64,000 nucleotides of DNA from Zygnema cylindricum (GCA_037447655.1 JBBHKE010002693.1:241718-305717), one strand, 5' to 3'. Shown: positions 1 to 10,971, counted from the first letter of the stretch. The notes: generated from the sequence alone by a model not told the origin. Program-made: numbers and translations.

Positions 1-316
1 AAAGTGCACGCTCGCGCTAAGATAATTTAGTAATAAACATGGAAAAATGAATATTTTCATGTTAAAACGTGTCAGTTTGCAACAGGCATGAGGTGTGATA
101 AATTTTTATTGGGTATAATATAAAAAAATGCGATTAATTTGGAGTGGATTTAATATTATTACTTTTTTAATCTTAGCTAATGAGATAAACTACACTATCA
201 CAGCTTTAAAGCTCGCTGGCTTAATCTCATTAAATGAGATTAATGCTAAGCGCGAATGACCCTAATTTTCTCTCTACACTAATAATTTCTATACGCTAGT
301 AACGATTCAAGGTGTA
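1..316. other. AT-rich repeat flank with a relic MITE end
   Basis: No gene is visible. A short imperfect inverted repeat lies around 172-240 (CTTAGCTAATGAGAT against ATGAGATTAATGCTAAG). At about 298-319 the sequence ends in CGATTCAAGGTGTACTG, a diverged copy of the terminal repeat of the Tc1/mariner-like family described next. An older member of that family therefore appears to end here, and the next copy abuts it directly. Confidence 0.4.
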
Positions 317-950
317 CTGTACACCGCGAATCGTAATTAGAGTAAATTACTCTAATTCGGTCGCTCGAAATTTCGACACTATCACATCAAATAGAGTAAT
401 CGATTCTAATTTTTTCATTATTATAATTTAGGTGAGGTTTAATTAGCGTAAAAAAATATAATATGGGTTATTTTTAAATAGTGTGGAGTACGGACAACGT
501 TTGACTGTGCAAAATTGTACTTTTATAAGTAAAAAGGTACAAATAATGATTTAATAGAATCGCGCTCGCACGTGAAATCGCACTAAACAAAAAAAATCAA
601 TCACATCGAAAAAAAGCCGTTCGCATAACTCTCGTCCGTCGACAGCATCGTCGTTTGTGTGAACATTAACTGACATTTAGCGCGACAAATAGTTCTGACG
701 TCGTAATGACGTCAAAACTAAATGAACTGAAACATTTTGTACATCTACGTAATTTAGTGTTCATAATTACAGCGCGGATAAATATTGCCGACATAACCCA
801 ATATAGAGTACTTAAATAAATTAGAGTAAACTTCCTATGTGAAAAAGTTATATCACACAAACTACAGTAGCGTTCATAACTCTAATTGTTTTTTTTTTGT
901 TTTTTTACTCTACTTTTTTCTTTACTATAATAACGATTCGCGGCGTACTA
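317..950. mobile_element. Tc1/mariner-like MITE, 634 bp, TA target duplication
   Basis: The terminal inverted repeats read TGTACACCGCGAATCG on the left and CGATTCGCGGCGTAC on the right, each flanked by TA (315-316 and 951-952). The consensus end across copies in this window is CAGTACACCGCGAATCG. A CAGT-type end next to a TA duplication is the Tc1/mariner pattern. The interior has no long reading frame. It carries sequence shared with copies at 10.5, 38, 45, 47, 49, 50 and 62 kb, for example CTCGTCCGTCGAC. It is non-autonomous and would need a transposase from elsewhere. Confidence 0.7.
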
Positions 951-952
951 TA

Positions 953-1488
953 CTACACCATCGATCGTATTTAGCGTGTAAGTTTTTTTCGTCACTAAAA
1001 ACATATTATCTCCGTACACATTTGTCCAATTTTCAATTTAAAAAATCCATTCGTAAGATGAGAATCATATTTCAAAAGTAGGCGTTTTTATGGTAGGCCT
1101 TTGGTCGGCGCCTTTATCGTAAGTTGTGTTGTGGGCTTTTCATGTGATCATTTAAGATCGCTACTTTAATCAGCGACCGTCCGAATCTGACGGTGTAAGT
1201 AAAAGTTTTTGGTCCGAATGTTTTCATTGGTCCAATATTTGGTTCAAATGTTTTAATTGGTCAGAATACGTCAGAATACAATATGGATCTTAAGGTCATA
1301 TTATATGTTTCGCATACAATAGGCATATTGTAGGGGCCTACTTTCACCTACTTTTAAACTATGCTGAGAATACAACCTTTCAATCGCAACCGTCAGATCC
1401 AGAATCCGACATGTATGTACGGAGAAAAGATATTTTAAGAGACAAAAAAAACATACACGCTAAATACAATCGACGGTGTAGTGTACTG
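953..1488. mobile_element. Short Tc1-like MITE split by a Mutator-like MITE
   Basis: The outer parts (953-1066 and 1363-1488) together match the intact 212-bp element at 61572-61783. Shared stretches include the ACATATT/TCTCCG run on the left and ACGGAGAAAAGAT on the right, with ends CTACACC and GGTGTAG. The middle is a separate insertion (1067-1362). The nesting shows that this element was present before the Mutator-like one. Confidence 0.6.
1067..1362. mobile_element. Mutator-like MITE, 296 bp, ~10-bp target duplication
   Basis: The ends are ATATTTCAAAAGTAGG and CCTACTTTTAAACTAT. The family consensus is ATAGTTCAAAAGTAGG. Flanks GATGAGAATC (1057-1066) and GCTGAGAATA (1363-1372) agree at 8 of 10 bases, which fits an aged 10-bp target duplication. 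Duplications of 9-11 bp are typical of the Mutator superfamily. It is non-coding. Sister copies lie at 2057-8978 (interrupted), 45619-46178 and 57885-58189. Confidence 0.65.
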
Positions 1489-2056
1489 TACCGGATTGTG
1501 ATACACAACGGTGCAAAATATAGTCAATAACTACGGTATATAAAACATAAAAGTATATCAGCGAAAACAATTGGTTCATGCCGTCGCGATATATCGCAAT
1601 GGCATGCCGTTCGATATTCGAAAATATCGATGATATTAAATATCGCGAGGCTAAAGAAACCGATTTACCGCTCCACTGAAGCGCAAATGTCCATGGTAAC
1701 GGAAAGTCTCCTTGTCGTTAATGTTGTCGAATGCAATAATGATTTTAATCACGTAGTTATTATTGGTTAGTTATTATTTGTAGCTTTTGGAAAGTGTTAG
1801 CAGGTCCCGTTAAGGGCTCTCCGTTACAATGAAATCGCCCTATTTTTTTGTTGAAGCCGAGAGCCTTCGTTTTTTTTGTCGTATTTCTTAATGGCAACGG
1901 CGAAACAAAACTCGTCTTTCCACACTAAAACAATTGGCAGTACATAGAAAATCGCTCCGTATCCATACTCATGTGTACCTAGAGTAAATGTATAACTTAT
2001 AGAATAGCGGACTATAATTTATTGTGATGCGTTAGCTATATTTTTTTGTTTGTCTC
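1489..2056. other. Intergenic stretch, no gene seen
   Basis: AT-rich DNA without a convincing reading frame. Around 1585-1655 there is a cluster of short CGATAT/ATATCG inverted motifs (self-complementary patches), not recognised as any known element. Confidence 0.4.
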
Positions 2057-2075
2057 ATTTTTAAAAAGTAGGCGT

Positions 2076-3133
2076 TGAAACTCGGAGACCTCCATAAGTC
2101 CTCAGAGTGGACAGCTTCCAAGAAGCCTCTAGGATAACCCTAACCCCTTTGTGTTTCAGCAAAAATAACTGCCACCCTGGCAGACAAAAACTCTGACCAA
2201 CTTCACCCCTGTGAAGACAAGACTCCCCTGAGTCGATAGCAAAAAGGAACCTCTAAATTTGCTCCCCTGAGCAGTAAGTTATGGAGGGTCAAAGTTGACC
2301 TTTTGTACAGAAGCTCTTTGGGAGAGAGGGTCCTATCTTCTAATTTTTATAAGTCCTATCTCTCTCACAGACTCTATCTACTGATGTACGGAGAGAATCA
2401 GATTTCAGTTTCGAACACAAAAGTACAGTTGCCGGTGTACTTTATGTACGGCCATTGTACGACATGGCCTAAATGTCGACACGTGGTATATCCGGATTCG
2501 CTCCCTTAATCCTCGGAGATGCCGCGATCCAATGTCATTCCGCCACGTGTCATCCGATGTGGCGATGACCACAAACCGCCGAAATCCTCTTCCGCGATCT
2601 CGGCGTTAATTCCGTCCGTCCGATTAAATTCACAATTAATCGTAGTCGTAATAAGTATATGCGTGGTATTCGTTTCACTAAAGAAATAAATGCGCGGTAT
2701 TGGTTTCTTATCCGTTCCGGAATCTGTACTTTTACTTTTACTGGATATATGTCTCCCGTAATTAGTTATAGTTAAATGAACTTTTCTACGTATAAATGTT
2801 TAAATAATTATCAAACCCCATAATACGTAACACTACTTCTAGACTTAACGGCTAAGGCAACCGGCAATCGGCTCTCTGCCGGCCGGTAAGTACCAAGATC
2901 AAATCCTGTCGCCTAGCACATATCTTTTAGTAAATTAAACCCCTAACTAAAATATATTTTATCGTAAACCTCTGGATAGCATAGGTAGCCATGGCTCTAG
3001 CTCCCTCTCCAATATCTCAGTGACTGCGACAAGTTTGAGAGTTGGAGAGAGAAGTTAGAGGTAGACTGCCTCGGCTTCTTTCTTATTTCTATTCAGACCT
3101 AGAAAATACTTTAAAAGACCATTTATTTCTACA
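2076..3133 (-). repeat. copia 3' LTR
   Basis: 1058-bp direct repeat starting TGAAACTC and ending TTCTACA on the plus strand (TG...CA boundaries). It aligns along its full length to 7482-8535, with scattered single-base differences. On the element's own (minus) strand it is the downstream LTR, next to the polypurine tract. Confidence 0.9.
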
Positions 3134-3146
3134 CTCCCCTTATTTT
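3134..3146 (-). promoter_or_regulatory. copia polypurine tract
   Basis: On the minus strand the run AAAATAAGGGGAG lies immediately inside the 3' LTR. This is the usual position and composition of the RNase H-resistant primer for second-strand synthesis. Confidence 0.7.
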
Positions 3147-6100
3147 CTAGTCAATCTTTAATTTCAGACCACACTTCTCCCTGCAGAAAATTAGCTTAGG
3201 GGAAGGCACAGGTTTGGTCATCATATCTACTACCATCTCACTATCTGGTCGGTACTCTAAGCTGATTATTTTGTTTTCTACTTTCTCTCTAACAAAACTG
3301 AGTCTAATGTCCATGTGTTTAGCTTTAAAATGATGTTTAAGATTGGCAAAAATAGCGATTGCTGCCTGATTATCACAAAAAAATTTATGCACACCACTCT
3401 TAAGGTGACCAACCTCACCAAGCAAAGACTTGACCCACATCAATTCTTTTACAGCAGAGCAATAGGCCATATACTCAGCCTCCATGGTGGACTGAGCAAT
3501 AACTTTATGTTGTTTGCTACTCCAACAGCAAGCCCCATCACCCACATATAATACATATCCAGAAGTGCATCTCCTCATAGGAGCATCACCATAACTGGCA
3601 TCACTCCAAGTAGTGAAGTCAGTATTCTCCCCACCCAAATGCAACCATAGATCCCTAGTTCCTATCAAATATCTAAGGACTCTCTTAGCTGCCTCCCAAT
3701 CCTTTTTAGTGGGAGTATTTAGACTTCTACTCAGCACTCCTACAGCTGCAGCTAAATCCGGCCGGCTACAATTCATAAAATAGATTAGACTTCCCACTAC
3801 TTGCCATTAAGGAATAGTATGCATGAACTTCTGTTCTTCAGGAGATAATTCCTCGTCAAAGACTATGACTCCTTCTTCCTCACTCCCCTCACTTCCCTTC
3901 TTCAACTCCATTGGAGTTGTACAACTATTAGCTTTATCCATTTGAAATTTTTCAAGCATGTTCCCTATTGCACCCTTTTGAGTGAATCTTATAATTTTTC
4001 TTTTTCGGTCTCCCTCTACTTGAATTCCCAAAATATATTTTGCTTCCCCCATATCCTTCATTTCAAATCTCCCTTTAAGATCCGTTTTCAGTTTATTAAT
4101 TTTTTCCATTGATTTACTTAAGACTAGGAAATCATCAACAAAAATTGCAATAAATATAAAACCTTCCTCATCTTCGAAAACATAGATTAAGTGATCTGAG
4201 CTGATCCGGATATATCCCAGACCGGTAAGAAACTCATCAAGCTTCTTATTCCACTGTCGAGGCGCATGTTTCAAACCATAAAGAGATTTAATTAGCCGGC
4301 ATACATTACTCTCCTCTCCTTCCTCCACAAACCCTTCGCGTTGTCACATGAAGATCTCATATTCCAATTCTCCATGCAAAAATGCTGTCTTGATGTCCAT
4401 CTGGAGCACTTCCATGTCTTCCGCTGCTGCCAAGCTGAGAAGTATGCGGACGGAGGGAAATCTGACCACCGGGGCAAAGGTTTCCTCGTAGTCAATTCCC
4501 TCTTTTTGTGTAAATCCCTTTGCCAATAATCGGGCCTTGTAGCGCTCGATTGTGTTATCAGGGTTCAGTTTTAATTTGAAAACCCACTTACAACCGATTG
4601 GTTTTTGGTTAGGTGGACAATCCACCAGCTCCCAAGTATCAGCTGCCATAATTGAGGCCATCTCCTCATTGATGGCTATCTTCCACCGGTTTCTTTCTGG
4701 ACGAGTCATCGCCTCTCCATAAGTTTGGTGTTCATCTTGATGAGATAGTTTAGTTACCTTGTTATTAACTTGTTTTTCTTGTAGTCATTTGCTACTTCTT
4801 TTTCCCCCCTCAAAATCAGAGGCCGGAATAGATGGTTCTCGTGGATTCTTTCGAACAAACTCGGCTTCTCCCCTATCCCTTAATTTCGAATCAATTTCTA
4901 CCACGTCTTCCGCTTCGGGTAGAGTTATCACTGGAGTTTCCACAGCCGGGTCCTTTTGGGTCTGATTTTTATCAACAATAATGTCATCTTCTGTAAAACC
5001 CGGATAGTAAAGGAGCTCAAAGTCATCGGAATTTTTTGACTCAAATCTGATTTTTACTGACTTTGTATATTTGAAGGGATCCACAGACTTTCCTTCATCC
5101 ATAACTACTAGATGCTTTACTAAGATTATATCTTCTATTTTTAGATCATAAACTCTATATTCTTTAATATCCTCATCATATCCTAATAAGTATCCCGGTT
5201 TTCCTTTAGGATCTAGCATCGAATTAGACCGATCTGTATCTAGACTGAATACTTCACTGCTGAAAACCTTTAAGTGAGATAAGTCTGGTTTCCGGCCTGT
5301 CCCTCTCTCATAAGGTGTTTGATATTTTATAGCTGAAGTAAGAACTCTATTTTTGAGGTAATTAGCACAGTTCATTGCTTCGGCCCAAAACCTTTTTCCT
5401 ATCTTCTTATCCGACAACATACTTAGCACTATCACTTAGTGTTCTATTTAACCTTTCAGCTACCCCATTCTGTTCCGGGTTTTCTGGAACTGTCTTTTGG
5501 TGTTGGACCCCATCTTCCCTCATAAAATTCTCAAACTGGTTAGAAGTATACTCTCCACCATTGTCACTCTTTATTCTCTTGATTGGAGTTTCATGAAGTT
5601 TTTCGCTCCATGTTTTATATTGTCTAAAACAATCCTGAGCTTCAGACTTCTTTTTCAAAAAATACACTCGGGAATACCGAGACTAATCATCAATGATAGT
5701 CATCATAAATCTCTTCCCCCCCGGTGAGGGCACTTTAGCTGGTCCCCGAATATCTGTCAGTACTAGATCTAGAATTTTTTCTCCCTTATAGGTGGCTGTT
5801 TTAGGAAAGGGTAATATGTGTGTTTTACCTTGAGCACATCCACTACAATCACTTATATTATCATTCTCACTAAACTTAATCCCTTCCACCACTCCCATCT
5901 TTTTCATCTCTCTTAACTTGTCTAGATTCACATACCCAAGCCTCTTATTCCACATCATAATATCATGAACATCAGCATAATAAAGTTTCTTCTTTTCATT
6001 ACTTAAAACTAGCATAAACCTCCTATGGCTACCCTTCTCAACAATGAAATAGACATCCTCCTCAAAAGTAGCAGTAAAGACTCCTTCCCTAGTGCTAGTA

Positions 6101-6540
6101 AAAAATCCCTTATCATCTAATACGGATGTAGAGATGAGGTTTTTGTTCAGCCTCGGAATAAACAATACATCGGAGAATGTTACTATGGATGTCTTTCCTT
6201 CTACTAACACTTTCAAATCTACCGATCCTACAAGAGTAGTGGTGACTATCCTCCCATCCCCGTACTCTATCTCTACAGTGGGAATATTTCTTATCTTAGT
6301 GAACAGGTGTCTATCCTTACACATGTGCATGGAGGCACCTGAATCTACAATCCAGCCTGCTTCACCTTTCAATCCACCGTAAGCACATTTCTGGCTTCGT
6401 TGTATTTTGACCTCGTTTTTCGCCTCCAACTCCTCATCCAAAAGGAGCTCATCGTCCTCGTCCTCGAATTCCGCCTCATGTACCTTTGTCACAAGGGCCT
6501 TTTTCTTTCCTCTCGGGGTACCACCGGTCTGCCCATCTTT
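3147..6540 (-). pseudogene. copia pol: protease, integrase, RT, RNase H (broken)
   Basis: Read right to left. Protease is near 6350 (VDSGA). Integrase follows, with a C-x2-C pair, LTD, SDNGGE and the QNGVAER glutamate. RT spans 4709-3810, with KWVFKLK, the QMDIKTAFLHG aspartate and an FVDD active site where most copia elements have YVDD. RNase H follows, with WSDASYGD, QSTMEAEY and CDNQAA. In-frame stops lie near 6540, 5680, 4782, 4341 and 3804, and a frameshift falls around 5407-5435. Both histidines of the integrase zinc finger are changed (WNKRLGY instead of the usual WH-RLGH), so even an unbroken frame would probably lack a working N-terminal domain. RT and RNase H are otherwise well preserved. 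Confidence 0.9.
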
Positions 6541-7477
6541 TTACCGAAGCTCGGTTAGCTTAGTGCACTCTGCCATATAGTGCCCAGGTTTCTTACAAAA
6601 ATGACATAAACCTTTGGGAGCCCTTGGTCCGAACTCGTCGGTATAATTTTTCTGCTCCCTCCCCCCATAGTTTCCGACCGGTTTTTGGGAATCCTTGTTC
6701 CTCCAATCGGTCGCAGTTGCCAAGGCTTGGCCACTCTTTCCTCCCTTCGGATCTCAATCGTATTCTCCCGAACGAGAATCATCCCTACCACTGAATTCCA
6801 TATCCACCTTGAGTCCGGCAAGTCTTGCACACGGTTGACTATGTTCTAAAACTCATCGGGTAACTTCATCAGTAAACAGTTAACCTTTTCTTTTTCACTA
6901 AAATCTTTTCCCGCACTCTCTAGCTCCATGAAGAGTGTAGCAAGCTCATTGCAAAAATCCAACATCTTCCCCCCTTTGTATACATACTCCTTAACTTTCT
7001 GATCAGCTAACGGTTGTTGTTGAATCGTACCACTTCGGTACATCTCTATGAGAGCCATCCAAAGATCGGATGCATTTTCTACCTGCAAATGAGGACATGC
7101 AAGTCCTTGAGTGAGATGGCGTAGGATGAAGTGTTTTGCCGCCATATTGTTCAAGTCTCAGGTTTGGGTATCATTCTCTTTATTGCTCGGAATAGGTGAC
7201 ATGAATGCCGAACCAGTTGTTATTTGTGTGGTCGCCTCCTTCTCCTTTCCTTTATCCACCACCTCTCCTTCTTTTGTTTCCTCCGTTGAAGGTGGATCCT
7301 TTTTTCTGGTGAATCTGCTTCCTCCAAACCCTGGAGGAATTCCAAGACTTGATGGACGCCCCGACCGTCCACTCACTATCCCCCAAAACCTTTTTCGCAT
7401 AGAGCTCCCATCATTATACTTTCCCAATATATGAAGCCAGTTCCATTAAAGATTGGTACCCTAGAGGGTGGGCCCAT
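6541..7477 (-). pseudogene. copia gag with CCHC zinc knuckle (broken)
   Basis: The likely start is the ATG at 7477-7475, which lies inside the primer-binding site and opens a frame containing VPIFNGTGFIYW, like the N-terminus of copia gag. The frame shifts near 7380-7430 and again near 6720-6760. Stops interrupt it just after 7158 and near 6843. The zinc knuckle CHFCKKPGHYMAEC (C-x2-C-x4-H-x4-C) is intact near 6600-6560. Gag would package the RNA, and here it is a fossil. Confidence 0.8.
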
Positions 7478-7481
7478 AACC
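7467..7481 (-). promoter_or_regulatory. Primer-binding site: half-tRNA initiator Met
   Basis: The plus strand reads GGTGGGCCCATAACC directly against the LTR edge at 7482. This is identical to the anticodon arm of plant initiator tRNA-Met (anticodon CAU, ending at about nucleotide 39), not its 3' CCA end. The RNA of this minus-strand element would therefore pair with an internally cleaved tRNA half, as known for Drosophila copia. The gag ATG overlaps this site, opposite the anticodon. Confidence 0.75.
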
Positions 7482-8535
7482 TGAACTCTGAGACCTCCAT
7501 AAGTCCTCAGAGTGGACAGCTTCCAAGAAGCCTCTACGATAACCCTGACCCTTTGTGTTTCAGCAAAAATAACTGCCACCGTGGTAGACAAAAACTCCGA
7601 CCAACTTCACCCCTGTGAATACAAGACTCCCCTGAGTCAATAGCAAAAAGAATCTCTGAATTTGCTCCCCTGAGCACTAAATTCTGGAGGGTCAAAGTTG
7701 ACCTTTTGTACAGAAGCTCTCTGGGAGAGAGGGTCATATCTTCTAATTTTTCTAAGTCCTATCTCTCTCACAGACTCTATCTACTGATGTACGGAGAGAA
7801 TCAGATTTCAGTTTCGAACACAAAAGTACAGCTGCCAGTGTACTTTATGTACGGCAATTGTACGACATGGCCTAAATGTCGACACATGGTATGTCCGGAT
7901 TCGCTCCCTTAATCCTCGGAGATGCCGCGATCCAATGTCATTCCGCCACGTGTCATCCGATGTGGCGATGACCACAAACCGCCGAAATCCTCTTCCGCGA
8001 TCTCGGCGTTAATTCCGTCCGTCCGATTAAATTCACAATTAATCGTAGTCGTAATAAGTATATGCGCGGTATTCGTTTCACTAAAGAAATAAATGCGCGG
8101 TATTGGTTTCTTATCCGTACCGGAATCTGTACTTTTACTTTTACTGGATATATGTCTCCCGTAATTAGTTATAGTTAAATGAACTTTTCTACGTATAAAT
8201 GTTTAAATAATTATCAAACCCCATAATACGTAACACTACTTCTAGACTTAATGGCTAAGGCAACCGGTTACCGGCTGTCTGCCTGCCGGTAGGTACTAGG
8301 ATCAAATCTTGTCGCCGGCACATATCTTTTAGTAAATTAAACCCTTAACTAAAATATATTTTCCCGTAAACCTCTGGATAGCCTAGGAAGCCATGGCTTT
8401 AGCTCCCTCTCCAATTTCTCACTGACTGCGACAAGTTTGAGAAGTTGGAGAGAGAAGTTAGAGGTAGACTGCCTTGGCTCCTTTCTTATTTCTATTCAGA
8501 CCTAGAAAATACTTTAAAGACCATTAATTTCTACA
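7482..8535 (-). repeat. copia 5' LTR
   Basis: 1054-bp partner of 2076-3133, beginning TGAACTC (one A lost) and ending TTCTACA on the plus strand. It holds the promoter end of the element on the minus strand and lies next to the primer-binding site. Confidence 0.9.
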
Positions 8536-9150
8536 GGCGTTTTAATTGTAGGTTTTTTGTCAGCGCCTTTATCGTAAGTTGTGTTATGGGATATTCATGT
8601 GATCTTCTTAAGTCGCTATTTTTATCAGCGACCGTCCAGTCGTCCAAATTTGAAGATAGTCCTATCATAAGCTGTGTTATGGGCTTTTCATGTGACCTTC
8701 TTATGTCGCTACTTTGATCAGCAAACCGTCCTATCGCCCAAATGTGACGGTTTAAATAAAAAATACCTCAAAACTCACATAAAAATGTTTTTTTGTCCGA
8801 ATGTTTTTCAAAATTTAGACATGACGTTTAATTCTCTATCGAACGATGTGCAACTCAACCCTGTTACTATTTTATTTCATTTTGCGGCCAATACAATATG
8901 GGTTTTAAGGGTATATTGTATTTTTTGCGTACAATAGGCATATTGTATGGGTGTATTTTCACCTACTTTTGAACTATGGTTTGTTTGCTAAAAAAAGTCA
9001 AAAGTTTTTTTTTCTCCCCCAGATTTTGTTGTTGCAGTCACGCCAAAGATGTGGGGGGCCACACTAACATTCTTGTCTTGACGCCTACAAGAGCTCAATC
9101 GTGATTGGCGTAAACTTCCCGATTCTTGGGCGAAGATGCCCAGGCTTCTG

Positions 9151-10063
9151 AGGGTACGTCCCCATGTATTAAAGTATCGACTTTAATCTGTCGTTTTCAC
9201 CCAAAACGCAATTCCATACGAGAAATACTTTAGCCGTACAAAGAAATCAATTATTTAAAAGTACAGCAAACTTCAAGTCGATACTTTGAATGTACTTCAT
9301 GTTTGTCGTCATGTGAACGCATTTTGGCGTTTTCATTTTTTCGACCCCCGAGCAAGAGAATCCAACCCGTCAAAAAACTTCATAAAAAATCACCTCGCGA
9401 CCTGATTTCAGGGAAAGTACCACCCAAACAACGAATGAAAATTGACCCACGCACGCGCCATACGAGTGGGAAATTTTTAGGACGAGGGAGAGTACTCGCT
9501 ATTTTTCTCCCTGCCCGTCACATGCATGTACGGAAAAGACGAGGATGTACGGAAAAAAAATCTGCAGAGGTCTCGGACCTCCAATTTCATTCATGGGTCC
9601 TCGGTAGAATTTTGCATCGTCGTCGCCTCTCCCCTCTCCCTTTCACACTATCACTTTTATCTCACACTTTTTAGAATGAGGCACGACAAAACTGGTAAGA
9701 AATGAAAGATATTTGAAAAATAATTCTTTTGACTACTTTTATTTATGTTTTTATGGCAAGTAGAGCGAAAAATGTAGAGAAAACGAAATCGGGTATCCAT
9801 GGCCGAAAGCTATTGAATCTGTGACGTCACAATGTTACAAAATCCTAAATATCTGCCATGTCACAAAATTACAAAAATCTAGACGTCTACAACTGTCGCT
9901 GTTTTTGTTGGCGTCACCAATTTCGTAGTCGTCGTCAACCGTCACAAAATTGTACCTACGTCTACAACCGTCACATGCCAAAGTTCCGATTTCATTTTCG
10001 CACATAAGGACGCTTTTCAACAAAATACTTTTTCAAAGTATCGCTTACATGGGGACGTACCCT
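9151..10063. mobile_element. GGGTAC-type inverted-repeat element, ~0.9 kb
   Basis: Near-perfect terminal inverted repeats: AGGGTACGTCCCCATGTA (9151-9168) and TACATGGGGACGTACCCT (10046-10063). The match extends inward (AAAGTATCGA on the left, AAAGTATCG on the right). Inside are blocks shared with the elements at 58.9-63.5 kb, including AATCACCTCGCGA (half of a palindrome that is complete in two of those copies) and repeated GTCTACAAC/GTCACAA motifs. No transposase frame is present. The target duplication is not clear (TGA on the left, TTA on the right). Confidence 0.65.
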
Positions 10064-10074
10064 TAGTGTTAATG

Positions 10075-10270
10075 TTTTATTCGTCTATTTAAACATATTT
10101 TCACCGTACTCGAATGTCGGTTTGTAGATATGACGGTTGCGATTGAAAGGTAAGATTCTCAGCTTCCGATTGGCGGTCCTAACCTGAGAATCGGACAGAC
10201 GTATACGGAGAAAAGATGTTTTAAGAAAAACACTAATAGCGATATTCAGAGTACTGTACTGAACAGTACA
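10075..10270. mobile_element. Relic of the 212-bp Tc1-like MITE
   Basis: Matches the intact copy at 61572-61783 in the AACATATTTTC run, the central AACCTGAGAATC/GGTAAGATTCTC inverted part and ACGGAGAAAAGATGTTTTAAG, but its outer ends are decayed. Confidence 0.45.
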
Positions 10271-10489
10271 GCCCTGTAACGCATCTTCAATATCGGATTC
10301 TCGGTACAAACTACAAAATTCAACTCTAATGTTGACCTAAAAAATCGACCTTCGGAAGCTTCGCTTCTGGGCGCGAAAGAAGTTTAGACTAAGGGTATGG
10401 TTACATCAGACGAAAAGTGAGGTTTAATACAGAATTTTGTACTTGCCCGTACCATGCCGTACTATATTATCGTGAGTTTCTTGAAAACA

Positions 10490-10971
10490 ACATTACTCTA
10501 ATTCGGTCGCTCGAAATTTTGACTCTATCACATCAAATAGAGTAATCGATTCTAATTTTTTCATTATTCTAATTTAGGTAAGGTTTAATTAGCGTTTTCA
10601 ATTCTAATATATGTTCGTTTTAAATAGTGTGGAGTACGGACGACGTCCGACCGTGCAAAGCTGTACTTTTATAAGTAAAAAAGTACAAATAATGATTTAA
10701 TACAGGCCATTATCATGTAACTGCGTTTTAACAAAACGCGTAATGCGAACGTCATAGTGACGATAAACTGTACGTTTTGTCAGAATCTGTACGAATACCT
10801 TATTTACAATAGAGGATATTAACTTGCCAAATTAGAGTACACCGCATAAATTAGAGTAAATTCCTTTTTGAAACAGCTCTATCACATAAATTAGAGTAAA
10901 TTACTCTAATTATTTTTTTCTCTTTTTTTACTCTAATTTTTTCATTACTCTAATTACGATGCGCGGTGTAG
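10490..10971. mobile_element. Tc1/mariner-like MITE, left end decayed
   Basis: Follows the 317-950 element closely (GGTCGCTCGAAATTT, ATCACATCAAATAGAG, GTGTGGAGTACGGAC). It ends in TTACGATGCGCGGTGTA at about 10971. The left terminal repeat is no longer recognisable. Confidence 0.6.

Larger units (their letters stand above)
2076..8535 (-). mobile_element. Ty1/copia LTR retrotransposon, complete but inactivated
   Basis: An element of about 6.5 kb bounded by two direct LTRs (2076-3133 and 7482-8535) and flanked by the exact 5-bp duplication GGCGT (2071-2075 and 8536-8540). Read on the minus strand the order is LTR, primer site, gag, protease, integrase, reverse transcriptase, RNase H, polypurine tract, LTR. 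The integrase-before-RT order defines Ty1/copia. The internal frame is broken by about six in-frame stops and about three frameshifts, so this copy cannot encode its own proteins. The two LTRs still align almost base for base, so the insertion is fairly young. A solo LTR of the same family is at 41798-42833 and a diverged relative at 32119-33971. Confidence 0.92.
2057..8978. mobile_element. Mutator-like MITE interrupted by the copia element
   Basis: The left end (2057-2075, ending AAAGTAGGCGT) and the right part (8541-8978, ending CACCTACTTTTGAACTAT) together make one member of the ATAGTTCAAAAGTAGG family. The full-length Ty1/copia element sits between them. Outer flanks TGTTTGTCTC and GGTTTGTTTG agree at about 7 of 10 positions, a plausible decayed duplication. 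The copia insertion duplicated GGCGT from inside the MITE, which proves the order of events. Confidence 0.65.

Noticed and set aside
2303-2509. Identical-length 68-codon frames in three copia LTRs (2303-2509, 7706-7912, 42024-42230)
   Set aside because: They lie antisense to the element within the LTR, their similarity is explained by recent common origin, and the solo-LTR copy shows amino-acid changes throughout with no sign of constraint.
7441-7500. Possible tRNA gene fragment (initiator Met anticodon arm)
   Set aside because: Only the 15-base anticodon arm is present, it abuts the LTR exactly, and the D and T arms are missing. It is a primer-binding site.
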